Source of the DNA: Janthinobacterium violaceinigrum | GTDB taxonomy: Bacteria > Pseudomonadota > Gammaproteobacteria > Burkholderiales > Burkholderiaceae_D | Length of the DNA stretch: 64,000 nt | Assembly (NCBI RefSeq): GCF_009208555.1 | Contig: NZ_WFLI01000035.1 | Span: 1 to 64,000 of the forward strand | Reading direction: 5' to 3' | In this document: positions 52,659-61,201 of the stretch, one piece after another | How the letters are laid out: each line of letters begins with the position of its first letter | Numbering within the stretch: position 1 is the first letter of the stretch | Made by a program: the position numbers and the translations under genes | Notes under the pieces: generated by a model | Seen by the model: the letters and a program-made list of their open reading frames with translations, nothing else | Database searches by the model: none | Told to the model about the DNA's origin: nothing

Positions 52659-54899
52659 TCAGGGGGCGGCCGATTGCGGCGCCGCGGCGGGCAGTTGCAG
52701 GGTGAAGGTGGTGCCGCTGTCGGCGCCGGTGCTGCTGGTGGCATCGATATGGCCGCCCAGCACGCCCGTGACGATGTTGTGCGCCACGTGCAGGCCCAGG
52801 CCCGAGCCGCCGGAGCCGAGCTTGGTCGTGAAGAAGGGGTCGTAGACATGTGCCAGGGCATCGGCGGCGATGCCCACGCCCGTGTCGGCGATGGACAGGG
52901 TGATCGTCTGCCCGTCGTCGCTGCCGCGGGCGGTAATGGCGATCTTGCCGCCGCTGCGGCCCTCGAAGGCATGGCGCAGGCAATTTTCCAGCAGGTTGCT
53001 CAGCACCTGGCCCAGCGGACCTGGATAGCTGTCCATGGCCAGGCCGTCCGGCACGTCCTGCGTCAGGTGCAGGCCGGCAGCCTTCAGGGGCGTGGACATG
53101 GGCAGCATCAGTTCGGCGATGAACTGGCGCAGCAGGAAGTGCCGGCGCTGCGAGCTGGCGCGGTCGACGGCGATCTGCTTGAAGCTCGACACCAGGTCGG
53201 CGGCGCGTTGCAGGTTGCGCAGCATGATGGCGTCCGCCTCGCTGGCCTGGGTCAGGTAGGCGCCCAGTTCCGAGCGGCGCAGGCCGTCCAGGAAGCTGGC
53301 CTGGATTTCGCGCGTGCGCTCGGCCATGGTGGTGGCGACCACCAGGCCGTTGCCGATCGGCGTATTGAGTTCATGCGCGATGCCGGCCACCAGCGCGCCC
53401 AGCGCGGCCAGCTTGTCGCGGCGCACCAGTTCTTCCTGCGTGATGGACAGGTTTTCCAGCGCGGCGGCCAGTTCGCAGTTGGTCTGCTCCGAGTGTTCCT
53501 TGGCCTGCGTCAGCGCTGCCGTGCGTTCGGCCACCAGCTCTTCCAGGTGGGCGCGGTGGCGCTGCAGTTCGCGTTCGTGGCGCATGCGGCCGATGGCGAT
53601 GCCGGCCAGGTCGGTGGCCGTATCGATCAGTTCCAGGTCGCGCGCATCGGGCTGGCGCACTTCGCGGTAATACATGGCGAATGAACCGAGCACGGCGCCA
53701 TCCTGGCCGAAGATGGGGCGCGACCAGCAGGCGCGCAAGCCGAACGGCGCGGCCAGCTCGCGGTAGGGCGCCCACAGGGGATCGCGCATGATGTCGCTGA
53801 CCACCACCGGTTCGCGCAGGAACATGGCCGTGCCGCAGGAGCCCACGCCGGGGCCGATGGCCACGCCTTCGAGCAGGGCCATGTATTCGGGCGGCAGGCT
53901 GGGACCGGCCGCGCTGTGCATGTGGAGGCCGTCATCGTCGAGCAGCATGATGGAGCAAAGCACGCCGCGCGACTGGCCTTCGATCAGGAGCAGCAGCTGG
54001 TTCAGGGTGGGCGTCAGGGGCGCGCCCTTGGCGACCATTTCCAGCAGGGTGCTCTGTCCCGAACGCATCGCTTCGGCGAGGTTGCGTTCGGTCAAGTCGA
54101 TGATGCGCGCATGCACGAGCTGGCGGCCCGGCACGGACAAGCGCATCAAGCGGATTTCGCAGGCGATCGGATGGCTGTCGCGGTGGCAGCAGCTGGCGCG
54201 GAAGACGACGATCTTGCCTTGCAAGGTATCGCGGATCTTTTCTTCCAGCAGTTGCGGCGAGGCGCGGCCATCGTCCTGGACCTTGGGAAACAGGGGTTCC
54301 ATGCCGCCTTGCAGCAGTTCCGCCAGCGGCATGCCGAACAGGTCTTCGGCCAGGTGGTTGGCGTCGATCAGCAGGCGGTTGTCGATGTCGAACAGCAGCA
54401 CGGCGTCGGGCGAGCCGGCCAGGATCGAGTGGTAATTGACTTCCAGCGTTTGCGGATGCAGGGGGCGCGGCGGCGCGGCGGCAAGCGGCGCGGACGCCAC
54501 AGCCTTGTGCAAGGCCAGTTCCATGAGGATTTTTTCCGCCACGTCGCGCGCATTGAAGGGCATCTTGATGTAGTCGGATGCGCCGGCACCCACGCTGCGG
54601 CCCTGTTCCTCGGCGCTGGGGGTGGCCGACATCAGCAGCAGGGGCACGCTGTGGCGTCCGCCCGCATTGCGCAGGCGCATGCAGGTGGCGCCGATATTCG
54701 AGCCGGCCAGGGCCGCGTCGAGCAAGATCAGGTCCGTGCCGCCGGCCGCCAGTTCCACGCCTTCGTCGACATCGCCCGCCAGTCCCGTGCCCAGGTTATG
54801 CCGGTCCAGCACATACAGCAGTTCGCGCACATCGTTCGGCGAATTGCTGACCAGTAGCACTTTGGCCCGGTCGGCGATGGAAGAAATCAACTGATTCAT
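52659..54899 (-). CDS. Hybrid sensor kinase: receiver, PAS, GAF, histidine kinase
   Basis: This 746-residue soluble kinase starts with a receiver domain (about 10-125, putative phospho-acceptor Asp61 in DLILLDAALAG). A PAS domain at about 150-265 (SILAGSPDAVLLFDIDNRLL) and a GAF domain at about 280-430 (GVGSCGTAMFLREPVVVSDI, the Cys-containing GAF pattern) follow. A coiled-coil leads to the kinase core with GIAHELNTPIGNGL and HATPase motifs NLLENCLRHAFEG, DTGVGI and GSGGSGLGLHVAHN. No membrane helix is seen. It appears to be an orphan: no separate regulator lies beside it. Confidence 0.87.
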   Translation of the reverse strand: MNQLISSIADRAKVLLVSNSPNDVRELLYVLDRHNLGTGLAGDVDEGVELAAGGTDLILLDAALAGSNIGATCMRLRNAGGRHSVPLLLMSATPSAEEQGRSVGAGASDYIKMPFNARDVAEKILMELALHKAVASAPLAAAPPRPLHPQTLEVNYHSILAGSPDAVLLFDIDNRLLIDANHLAEDLFGMPLAELLQGGMEPLFPKVQDDGRASPQLLEEKIRDTLQGKIVVFRASCCHRDSHPIACEIRLMRLSVPGRQLVHARIIDLTERNLAEAMRSGQSTLLEMVAKGAPLTPTLNQLLLLIEGQSRGVLCSIMLLDDDGLHMHSAAGPSLPPEYMALLEGVAIGPGVGSCGTAMFLREPVVVSDIMRDPLWAPYRELAAPFGLRACWSRPIFGQDGAVLGSFAMYYREVRQPDARDLELIDTATDLAGIAIGRMRHERELQRHRAHLEELVAERTAALTQAKEHSEQTNCELAAALENLSITQEELVRRDKLAALGALVAGIAHELNTPIGNGLVVATTMAERTREIQASFLDGLRRSELGAYLTQASEADAIMLRNLQRAADLVSSFKQIAVDRASSQRRHFLLRQFIAELMLPMSTPLKAAGLHLTQDVPDGLAMDSYPGPLGQVLSNLLENCLRHAFEGRSGGKIAITARGSDDGQTITLSIADTGVGIAADALAHVYDPFFTTKLGSGGSGLGLHVAHNIVTGVLGGHIDATSSTGADSGTTFTLQLPAAAPQSAAP

Positions 54900-55001
54900 G
54901 GTATCGCGCCCTTACGCGGTTCATGGGCCTAGTATTACATCAAGGCAAGTAGGAGTAAACGATAATTCTTGATGACCAAAAGCAAGGGTTATCGCGCCCG
55001 T

Positions 55002-55430
55002 TCAGGCCGCGTTTTGCGCTGCGGGCACCGTTGCCAGCTCGGCGCGGGCCTGCTCGATGCGCGGGTAATTATCCTCGATCCAGTCGACCAGCACGGCCAG
55101 GCGTTCGGCCGCTTCGCGTCCCAGCGGCGTGAGGCTGTATTCCACCTTGGGCGGTATCACCAGATATGCCTGGCGCAGCACGAAGCCGTCGCCCGCCAGC
55201 GCTTCCAGGGTTTGCGCCAGCATCTTTTCGCTGACCCCGCCCACTTCACGGCGCAGTTCGCTGAAGCGCCGCGTGCCGCTCAGCAGCAACACCAGCACCA
55301 GCACGGCCCAGCGGCTGGTCAGGTGGCTGAGCACGGCGCGCGACGGGCAGGCGGCCGCCAGCAGGTGCGCGCCCTGGTTCTGGCGGACGAGGGCGGCGCG
55401 CAGGCTGGCGCCGGGAGTGTCTGTGGACAT
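55002..55430 (-). CDS. HxlR-family transcriptional regulator (QorR/YtfH-like)
   Basis: This 142-residue winged-helix regulator has the family opening CPSRAVLSHLTSRWAVLVLVLL and RFSELRREVGGVSEKMLAQTLEAL, then YSLTPLGREAAERLAVLVDWIE. HxlR proteins such as QorR sense electrophiles or oxidants through an N-terminal Cys; here Cys28 (AAACPSR) is the candidate. It is divergent from the qorB-like gene, the same arrangement as E. coli ytfH-ytfG. Palindromes in the shared promoter region are probably its operators. Confidence 0.88.
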   Translation of the reverse strand: MSTDTPGASLRAALVRQNQGAHLLAAACPSRAVLSHLTSRWAVLVLVLLLSGTRRFSELRREVGGVSEKMLAQTLEALAGDGFVLRQAYLVIPPKVEYSLTPLGREAAERLAVLVDWIEDNYPRIEQARAELATVPAAQNAA

Positions 55431-55461
55431 GATAGTTGGCCTTCAATTTGAGATGAATTCA

Positions 55462-55511
55462 TACTTACCAAAAGGTACGTACTTACAATAAGTAAGTAAT
55501 AGTCCTATTAT
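55462..55511. promoter_or_regulatory. qorB promoter with two adjoining HxlR-type palindromes
   Basis: TACTTAC at 55480-55486 and GTAAGTA at 55492-55498 form a perfect inverted repeat with a 5-base spacer. Just before it, TACTTACC (55462-55469) and GGTACGTA (55474-55481) form a second, 7-of-8 repeat. A promoter toward qorB fits: TTACAA at 55483-55488, 17 bases, TATTAT at 55506-55511. The operator thus covers the -35 box, which suits repression. Confidence 0.7.
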
Positions 55512-55544
55512 AGGGTTTTACCACCCACCCTCCAAGGAGAAATC

Positions 55545-56396
55545 ATGATCGTCATCACCGGCGCCACAGGCAACCTGGGCCAGCACGTCATCGCCAGCCT
55601 GCTCAAATCCGTCCCCGCAGCGAACATCATTGCCGCCGTGCGCAATCCGGCCAAGGCCGCCAGCCTGGCCGCACTGGGCGTGCAAGTGCGCCAAGCCGAT
55701 TACAATGATGGCGCCAGCCTCGACGCGGCATTCAAGGGCGCAACGAAGATCTTGCTGATCTCGTCCAGCGAAGTGGGGCAGCGCGCGCAGCAGCACCAGA
55801 ACGTCATCGATGCGGCCAAGCGTGCCGGCGTTGCCCTGCTGGCCTACACCAGCGTCTTGCGCGCCGACACGTCGCCGCTGGGCCTGGCTGCCGAGCACGT
55901 CGTCACGGAAGCGGCCATCCGCGCATCGGGCTTGCCGTACAGTTTCCTGCGCAATGGCTGGTACCTGGAAAACCATACGGAACACCTGGCGCCCGTGCTC
56001 GAGCATGGCGTCGTGCTGGGCGCGGCGCAGAATGGCCGCTTTTCGTCGGCCGCGCGTGCCGATTACGCGGCCGCGGCCGCCGCCGTGCTGACGGCCGCCC
56101 AGCCGCAAGCCATCTATGAACTCGCAGGCGACCACGGCTTTACCCTGGCCGAGTACGCAGCTGAAGTGGCGCGCCAGTCGGGCAAGGCGATCGTGTACAA
56201 GGATTTGCCGCAGGCCGATTTCAAGGCCGCCTTGATTGGCGTGGGCGTGCCGGAGGGCTTTGCCGACTTGCTGGCCGATTCCGATGCGGGCGCGGCCAAG
56301 GGCGGCCTGGAAGACAATGGCAAGCAATTGAGCGCGCTGATTGGCCGTCCGACGACGAGCCTGGCCAATGCCGTGAAGGCGGCGCTGGTCAAATAA
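55545..56396 (+). CDS. qorB: NAD(P)H:quinone oxidoreductase QorB-like (NmrA family)
   Basis: This 283-residue atypical short-chain dehydrogenase has the nucleotide motif GATGNLG at residues 6-12. Other stretches match E. coli QorB/YtfG: KILLISSSEVGQRAQQHQNVIDAAK, LPYSFLRNGWYLENH and GRFSSAARADYA. It reduces quinones and is induced by electrophile stress in related systems. A CAAGGAGAAATC ribosome site is strong. It is divergent from its HxlR regulator, and a bidirectional terminator shared with the tRNA cluster follows 47 bases later. Confidence 0.9.
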   Translation: MIVITGATGNLGQHVIASLLKSVPAANIIAAVRNPAKAASLAALGVQVRQADYNDGASLDAAFKGATKILLISSSEVGQRAQQHQNVIDAAKRAGVALLAYTSVLRADTSPLGLAAEHVVTEAAIRASGLPYSFLRNGWYLENHTEHLAPVLEHGVVLGAAQNGRFSSAARADYAAAAAAVLTAAQPQAIYELAGDHGFTLAEYAAEVARQSGKAIVYKDLPQADFKAALIGVGVPEGFADLLADSDAGAAKGGLEDNGKQLSALIGRPTTSLANAVKAALVK

Positions 56397-56442
56397 GGGG
56401 AGGGTGCCGCAGGTCGGGAAGACTACGCGGCATTCTGGAATG

Positions 56443-56480
56443 AAAAAAGCCGCAAACTCGTGAAAGTTTGCGGCTTTTTT
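56443..56480. terminator. Bidirectional terminator between qorB and the tRNA-Leu cluster
   Basis: GCCGCAAACT (56449-56458) pairs with AGTTTGCGGC (56465-56474), with six A before and six T after, so it works on both strands. It ends qorB rightward and the tRNA-Leu transcript leftward. A near-identical copy stands at 57162-57198. Confidence 0.9.
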
Positions 56481-56493
56481 GCGAATTAGGTAA

Positions 56494-56578
56494 TGGTGCC
56501 CACGAAGGGACTCGAACCCCTACACCCGAAGGCACATGGACCTGAACCATGCGCGTCTACCAATTCCGCCACGTGGGC
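56494..56578 (-). tRNA. tRNA-Leu (anticodon CAG), copy 1
   Basis: On the minus strand this 85-nt sequence folds as a cloverleaf with acceptor GCCCACG/CGTGGGC, a D-loop, an anticodon loop TTCAGGT with CAG at 56542-56544, a long variable arm as expected for leucine, the T-arm GGGGTTCGAACCCC, and an encoded CCA end. It decodes CUG, by far the most used leucine codon in this window. It is the last member of a three-gene cluster, just before the terminator. Confidence 0.97.
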
Positions 56579-56656
56579 ACTGATGCTGCTTGTTGCTGCT
56601 TACTGCGATGTCTCACTACTGTACTGCGGACTACAACGAAAACAGCTCGTTGCTGG

Positions 56657-56741
56657 TGGTGCCCACGAAGGGACTCGAACCCCTACACCCGAAGGCACAT
56701 GGACCTGAACCATGCGCGTCTACCAATTCCGCCACGTGGGC
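56657..56741 (-). tRNA. tRNA-Leu (anticodon CAG), copy 2
   Basis: This 85-nt sequence is identical to copy 1, with the same CAG anticodon and encoded CCA. It is separated from copy 1 by a 78-base spacer and from copy 3 by 67 bases. The two spacers share stretches such as ACTGCGGA and TTGCTGG, which suggests tandem duplication. Confidence 0.97.
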
Positions 56742-56808
56742 ATTGTGCTGCTCATTTCAACTGCGTACTGCTTTACTGCGGATCACAATGAAAACATCTC
56801 ATTGCTGG

Positions 56809-56893
56809 TGGTGCCCACGAAGGGACTCGAACCCCTACACCCGAAGGCACATGGACCTGAACCATGCGCGTCTACCAATTCCGCCACGTGGGC
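56809..56893 (-). tRNA. tRNA-Leu (anticodon CAG), copy 3
   Basis: This 85-nt sequence is identical to the other copies. It is the promoter-proximal member of the three-gene cluster; a consensus-like promoter lies 50 bases upstream on the minus strand at 56943-56971. Confidence 0.97.
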
Positions 56894-57161
56894 ATTGTTA
56901 CTGCTTGCTGCTTGTCGTTGCATGTTCTGCAGCGAGGACAAAATCATAAGGGCTGGCGCGCATTCGGTCAATCAACATTTTGCACTTTTCTTCAAGAAAC
57001 ATGTTTTTTTGCCTGAAAACGGCTGTTCCCTATGAAAAAAGGCAAAATCTGCCTGTTTTTTCAGCGCCTTCCCGCATCTTTCCGTTCATGGGCGTGCCGT
57101 GCTTGCCGGTTGCCGCAATGCGGCTCGCTGATGGCGGGAAGGGGTTTTCGTCTCGGAAATG
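56894..57161. other. Spacer between tRNA-Leu cluster and fourth copy
   Basis: It contains the cluster promoter at 56943-56971 and an AT-rich part with A and T runs, then about 100 bases of ordinary GC content up to the second terminator. No gene or RNA family was recognised in it. Confidence 0.5.
56943..56971 (-). promoter_or_regulatory. Promoter of the tRNA-Leu cluster
   Basis: On the minus strand TTGACC is followed by a 17-base spacer and TATGAT. The spacer is ideal and both hexamers are one or two changes from the sigma-70 consensus. It points toward tRNA copy 3, 50 bases away. Confidence 0.8.
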
Positions 57162-57198
57162 AAAAAAGCCGCAAACTCGTGAAAGTTTGCGGCTTTTT
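57162..57198. terminator. Terminator of the fourth tRNA-Leu gene (copy of 56443-56480)
   Basis: The stem GCCGCAAACT/AGTTTGCGGC is identical to the one at 56449-56474, with six A before and five T after. The sequence continues with GCGAATTAGGTA into the tRNA exactly as at the first copy, so terminator and tRNA were duplicated together. Confidence 0.9.
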
Positions 57199-57211
57199 AG
57201 CGAATTAGGTA

Positions 57212-57296
57212 TGGTGCCCACGAAGGGACTCGAACCCCTACACCCGAAGGCACATGGACCTGAACCATGCGCGTCTACCAATTCCGCCACGTGGGC
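57212..57296 (-). tRNA. tRNA-Leu (anticodon CAG), copy 4
   Basis: This 85-nt sequence is identical to copies 1-3. It forms its own transcription unit: its terminator lies directly downstream, and a perfect TATAAT on the minus strand (57367-57372) lies about 70 bases upstream. Both flanks match those of copy 1 (GCGAATTAGGTA on one side, CTGATGCTGCTT on the other), so copy 1 and copy 4 are the closest relatives. Confidence 0.97.
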
Positions 57297-57702
57297 ACTG
57301 ATGCTGCTTACTACATTTTACTGCTCGAGTATTTGTTGCAAAATAACTTACTACAACAATTCTGCTATTATAGCGACTTGAAGAGTTTTGCGCCAGATGA
57401 GCTTTCGCTCCATACTGCACATCAACCCTGTACCGCTTTCCTGCAACTGCAATCCCGTGAAGGTTTGTCGCTGCAAGAGACCGAGATTATAGAGCAATAT
57501 TTGCCGAAGTCAAATGCATTGCGCAGCTTTTCTCCTTTTTTTCATTGGCGGGCGTCTTGTACTGTTTCCGACACGCTGTCCGTTAGGCAAACCAAGGCGT
57601 CCTCCGGTACACTACCGCACATCACCGTGTCAATATTGACGGTGATGTCATCGGTCTTTGTATTCCGTTTGATCACTGTCAATAACAACTATAGAAATAC
57701 TT
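57297..57702. other. Intergenic region between tRNA-Leu copy 4 and rnr
   Basis: This 406-base gap holds the tRNA promoter -10 (minus strand, 57367-57372). A hairpin at 57620-57647 forms from CATCACCG with CGGTGATG, plus TCAA/TTGA inside. An AT-rich stretch with TTGATC and TATAGA lies just before rnr. Open frames that cross it have no recognisable family. No RNA family was seen. Confidence 0.5.
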
Positions 57703-60240
57703 TTGAGCCAAAATACCCACACCATCCCCAGCCGGGAGGACATTCTCGGCATATTCCGCAGCGTCAACGCGCCTCTCGATCCGCAGTCTCTCGGGAAAAC
57801 GCTGCAAGTGCATGCCGATTCCATGGATGTCCTGGTCCGTCGCCTGAAGGCGATGGAGCGCGACGGCCAGCTGAAGTCTGATGCCAGCGGTGTATTCAGC
57901 CTGGCCGACCAGAGCGCGCTCGTCGCCGGTCGCGTCACCAGCCACCGCGACGGCTTCGGCTTCGTCATTCCCGACGACGCCAGCGCCGACCTGTTCCTGC
58001 CTGAGAAAGAAATGCAGAAAGTACTGCATGGCGACAAGGTCATGGCCCGCATCGTCGGCACGGACCGCCGCGGCCGCCCGGAAGGCACGATCGTGGAAGT
58101 CACGCAGCGCGCCAATACCCACGTCATCGGCCGTTTGATCCAGGAAAACGGCACCTGGGTGGTGGCGCCCGAAGACCAGCGCATCGGCCAGGACATCCTG
58201 GTCACCGGTTCGGTGGGCAAGGCGAAGGCTGGCCAGATCGTCAGCGTCGAGCTGACCGAGCAACCGATGCGCTTCAAGCAGCCGGTCGGCAAGATCGTTG
58301 AAGTGCTGGGCGCCCTCGATGATCCCGGCATGGAAATCGAAATTGCCGTGCGCAAATTCAACGTGCCGCACATCTTTTCCGCCGCCGCCCTGAAACAGGC
58401 GGAAAAACTGCCGTTCGAAGTGCGTGCCGCTGACCTGAAAGACCGCGTCGACCTGCGCGACGTGCCGCTGGTTACCATCGACGGCGAAGACGCGCGCGAT
58501 TTCGACGATGCCGTGTATTGCGAGCCCGTCAAGATCGGCCGCGCCAACTGCTTCCGCCTGATCGTGGCGATTGCCGACGTCAGCCATTACGTGAAACCGA
58601 ACGACGCGCTCGACATCGATGCGCTCGAACGCAGCACGTCCGTCTACTTCCCGCGCCGCGTGATCCCGATGCTGCCGGAAAAGCTGTCCAATGGCCTGTG
58701 CTCGCTGAACCCGGCCGTCGACCGCCTGACCCTCGTGTGCGACGCCGTCGTCAGCGACAAGGGCGAATTGAAGGCCTACCAGTTCTACCCGGCCGTCATC
58801 CATTCGGCCGCGCGCCTGACCTACGACGAAGTCGCAGCCGTGCTGGGCAACACCAAGGGACCGGAAGCGGCACGCCGCGCGGACATCCTGCCGCACCTGC
58901 AAAACCTGGAAGCCGTCTACCGCGCCTTGCTGAAAGCACGCACGGAGCGGGGCGCCATCGATTTCGAGACGACGGAAACGTATATCGTCTGCAATAGCGC
59001 GGGCAAGATCGAAAAGATCGTTCCCCGCACGCGCAACGAGGCGCACAAGATCATCGAAGAGTGCATGCTGGCGGCCAACGTCTGCGCGGCGGACTTGCTG
59101 CTGCGTAACAAGCACCCGGGCACCTACCGCATCCACGCCAGCCCGACCAAGGAAAAGCTCACGCAAGTGCGCACCTTCCTCAAGCAGGTGGGCCTGAACC
59201 TGACGGGCGGCGACACGCCGTCGGCATCCGATTACCAGACCCTGATGCAGCAGATCAAGGCGCGTCCCGACGCGGCCCTGCTGCAGACGATGCTGCTGCG
59301 CTCGATGCAGCAAGCCGTCTACAGCCCGGACAATATCGGCCACTTCGGCCTGGCGTACGAGGCGTATGCCCACTTCACCAGCCCGATCCGCCGCTATCCC
59401 GACCTGCTGACGCACCGCGCCATCAAGGCCATCTTGCAAGGCAAGAAATACGAGCCCAAGCTGTCCGAGAAGACCGTGCTGAACACGAACGTGTCGAACG
59501 CCACGCGCAAGCAGCAGGCGAAGGACAAGGCCGAAGGCAAGCCGAAGAAGACGGACCTGACCATCTGGGACGCGCTGGGCGTGCATTGCTCTGCCAACGA
59601 GCGCCGCGCCGACGAAGCGTCGCGCGACGTGGAAGCTTGGCTGAAGTGCTACTTCATGCAGGACAAGCTGGGCGAGGAGTTCACGGGCACCATCACGGGC
59701 GTGACCACGTTCGGCGTGTTCGTGCAGCTCGACACCCTGTTTGTCGAAGGCCTGGTGCACGTCACCGAGCTGGGCACCGACTACTTCCAGTACGACGATG
59801 CGCGCCATGAATTGCGCGGCGAACGCACGGGCAAGCGCTACCAGTTGACGGACCGGTTGACGGTGCAAGTGGCACGTGTCGACCTGGAAACGCGCAAGAT
59901 CGACCTGCGCCTGGTGACCGATGCGGAACTGGCGGGCGAAGAAGCGCCGGCCAAGCCGAACGGCAGCGGCAAGCGCAAGGGCGAGAAGAAAACGATGGTC
60001 AAGCCCGGTCCCGCGACCGAGCAGCGCCATGAAATCAAGACCGGCGCCAAGACCAGCGCCAAGGCTGGCAATGGTTCCGGCGGCCGTGCCAACGGCGCCA
60101 AGCCGGCAGCCAAGGCAGCCCCGAAAGCGGCAGCGCCCAAGGCCGCCGCGCCGAAGCGCAGCAAGAAAACTGCCGCGGCACCTGCTGCGGCACCACGAGC
60201 AGCAAAAACTGTATCAAAAACAAGCAAAAGCAAGCGATAA
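57703..60240 (+). CDS. rnr: Ribonuclease R
   Basis: This 845-residue 3'-5' exoribonuclease degrades structured RNA. An N-terminal HTH-like part is followed by cold-shock domains (RVTSHRDGFGFVIPDD) and the RNB domain with catalytic acidic residues in IDGEDARDFDDAVY and GLAYEAYAHFTSPIRRYPDLLTHR. An S1 domain (EFTGTITGVTTFGVFVQLDTLFVEG) and a very basic Lys/Ala tail of about 95 residues complete it. The start is TTG at 57703, giving SQNTHTIPSREDILGIFR; no in-frame ATG upstream is plausible and the ribosome site is weak. rlmB follows 15 bases later. Confidence 0.95.
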   Translation: MSQNTHTIPSREDILGIFRSVNAPLDPQSLGKTLQVHADSMDVLVRRLKAMERDGQLKSDASGVFSLADQSALVAGRVTSHRDGFGFVIPDDASADLFLPEKEMQKVLHGDKVMARIVGTDRRGRPEGTIVEVTQRANTHVIGRLIQENGTWVVAPEDQRIGQDILVTGSVGKAKAGQIVSVELTEQPMRFKQPVGKIVEVLGALDDPGMEIEIAVRKFNVPHIFSAAALKQAEKLPFEVRAADLKDRVDLRDVPLVTIDGEDARDFDDAVYCEPVKIGRANCFRLIVAIADVSHYVKPNDALDIDALERSTSVYFPRRVIPMLPEKLSNGLCSLNPAVDRLTLVCDAVVSDKGELKAYQFYPAVIHSAARLTYDEVAAVLGNTKGPEAARRADILPHLQNLEAVYRALLKARTERGAIDFETTETYIVCNSAGKIEKIVPRTRNEAHKIIEECMLAANVCAADLLLRNKHPGTYRIHASPTKEKLTQVRTFLKQVGLNLTGGDTPSASDYQTLMQQIKARPDAALLQTMLLRSMQQAVYSPDNIGHFGLAYEAYAHFTSPIRRYPDLLTHRAIKAILQGKKYEPKLSEKTVLNTNVSNATRKQQAKDKAEGKPKKTDLTIWDALGVHCSANERRADEASRDVEAWLKCYFMQDKLGEEFTGTITGVTTFGVFVQLDTLFVEGLVHVTELGTDYFQYDDARHELRGERTGKRYQLTDRLTVQVARVDLETRKIDLRLVTDAELAGEEAPAKPNGSGKRKGEKKTMVKPGPATEQRHEIKTGAKTSAKAGNGSGGRANGAKPAAKAAPKAAAPKAAAPKRSKKTAAAPAAAPRAAKTVSKTSKSKR

Positions 60241-60255
60241 AAGAAGCGATAACAA

Positions 60256-60999
60256 ATGAAGAATAAAATGATTTTCGGCTTCCACGCCGTCACCTCGCGC
60301 CTGCGTCACGAAGCGTCGTCCGTGGAAGAAATTTTCGTCGACGCCAGCCGCGTCGACGGCCGCATGAAGGACATGATCGCCGCCGCCAAGGCCGCCAACG
60401 TGCGCGTCATGCCCGTCGATTCGTCGCGCCTGGACAAGATCGTCGGCACGCGCCGCCACCAGGGCGTGATCGCGTTTGCCTCGCAGCTGTCGCTGGCGCG
60501 CAATCTCGATGAATTGCTGGACGCCATCGACGGCCCGCCGCTGCTGTTGATTCTCGACGGCATTACCGACCCGCATAACCTGGGTGCCTGCCTGCGCGTG
60601 GCCGACGGCGTCGGCGCCCATGCCGTGATCGTACCGAAGGACCGCGCCGTGGGCCTCAACGCCACGGCCGCCAAGGTTGCCAGCGGCGCCGCCGAAACCG
60701 TCCCGTACATCACCGTGACGAACCTGGCGCGCACCATGCGTGAACTGAAAGAGCGCGGCATCTGGCTGATCGGCACGTCGGACGATGGCGAAAAAGGCCT
60801 GTACGAAGCCGATTTCACGGGCCCGACGGCCCTCGTCATGGGTTCCGAAGGCGAAGGCATGCGCCGCCTGACGCGCGACACCTGCGATATCCTCGTCAGC
60901 ATCCCGATGTTCGGCTCCGTCGAGAGCTTGAACGTGTCGGTCGCTTCCGGTGTCTGTCTGTACGAAGCCCGCCGCCAGCGCATCGCGAAAGAAGGCTAA
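60256..60999 (+). CDS. rlmB: 23S rRNA 2'-O-methyltransferase RlmB
   Basis: This 247-residue SpoU-class (knotted SPOUT) methyltransferase modifies G2251 of 23S rRNA in the family. The three SPOUT motifs are clear: LDGITDPHNLGACLRVAD, LVMGSEGEGMRRL and IPMFGSVESLNVSVASGVCLYE. An L30e-like N-terminal substrate-binding domain precedes them. It lies in the classic rnr-rlmB pair. Confidence 0.96.
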   Translation: MKNKMIFGFHAVTSRLRHEASSVEEIFVDASRVDGRMKDMIAAAKAANVRVMPVDSSRLDKIVGTRRHQGVIAFASQLSLARNLDELLDAIDGPPLLLILDGITDPHNLGACLRVADGVGAHAVIVPKDRAVGLNATAAKVASGAAETVPYITVTNLARTMRELKERGIWLIGTSDDGEKGLYEADFTGPTALVMGSEGEGMRRLTRDTCDILVSIPMFGSVESLNVSVASGVCLYEARRQRIAKEG

Positions 61000-61079
61000 A
61001 AAACGTCCAGGGCGGCGTTGCATTGCCTTGCCGTACTTGCGTACTGTCTTCGGCAATGCGCCTTGCCCTGAACGTTTTG
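61000..61079. terminator. Long hairpin terminator after rlmB
   Basis: AAAACGT...AGGGC near the left end pairs with GCCCT...ACGTTTT near the right end, and GCATTGCC pairs with GGCAATGC inside. The A-rich and T-rich feet let it act in both directions. A second short hairpin (GCCGCC/GGCGGC, 61100-61116) follows. Confidence 0.7.
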
Positions 61080-61201
61080 TAGCGCTTCTTTGAACAGCCG
61101 CCGCCCTTGAGGCGGCGCTTGTTTATCTGCCTCTCCGGCAGCACGCCGCCGAATACGCTACCATTTGCGTCTTGTCTCTTACCCATTCAGAAATCCGTCT
61201 T

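Noticed and set aside
57620..57647. The CATCACCG/CGGTGATG hairpin as a terminator
   Set aside because: No T-run on either side, and it lies between divergent units, so it is noted only as an intergenic hairpin.
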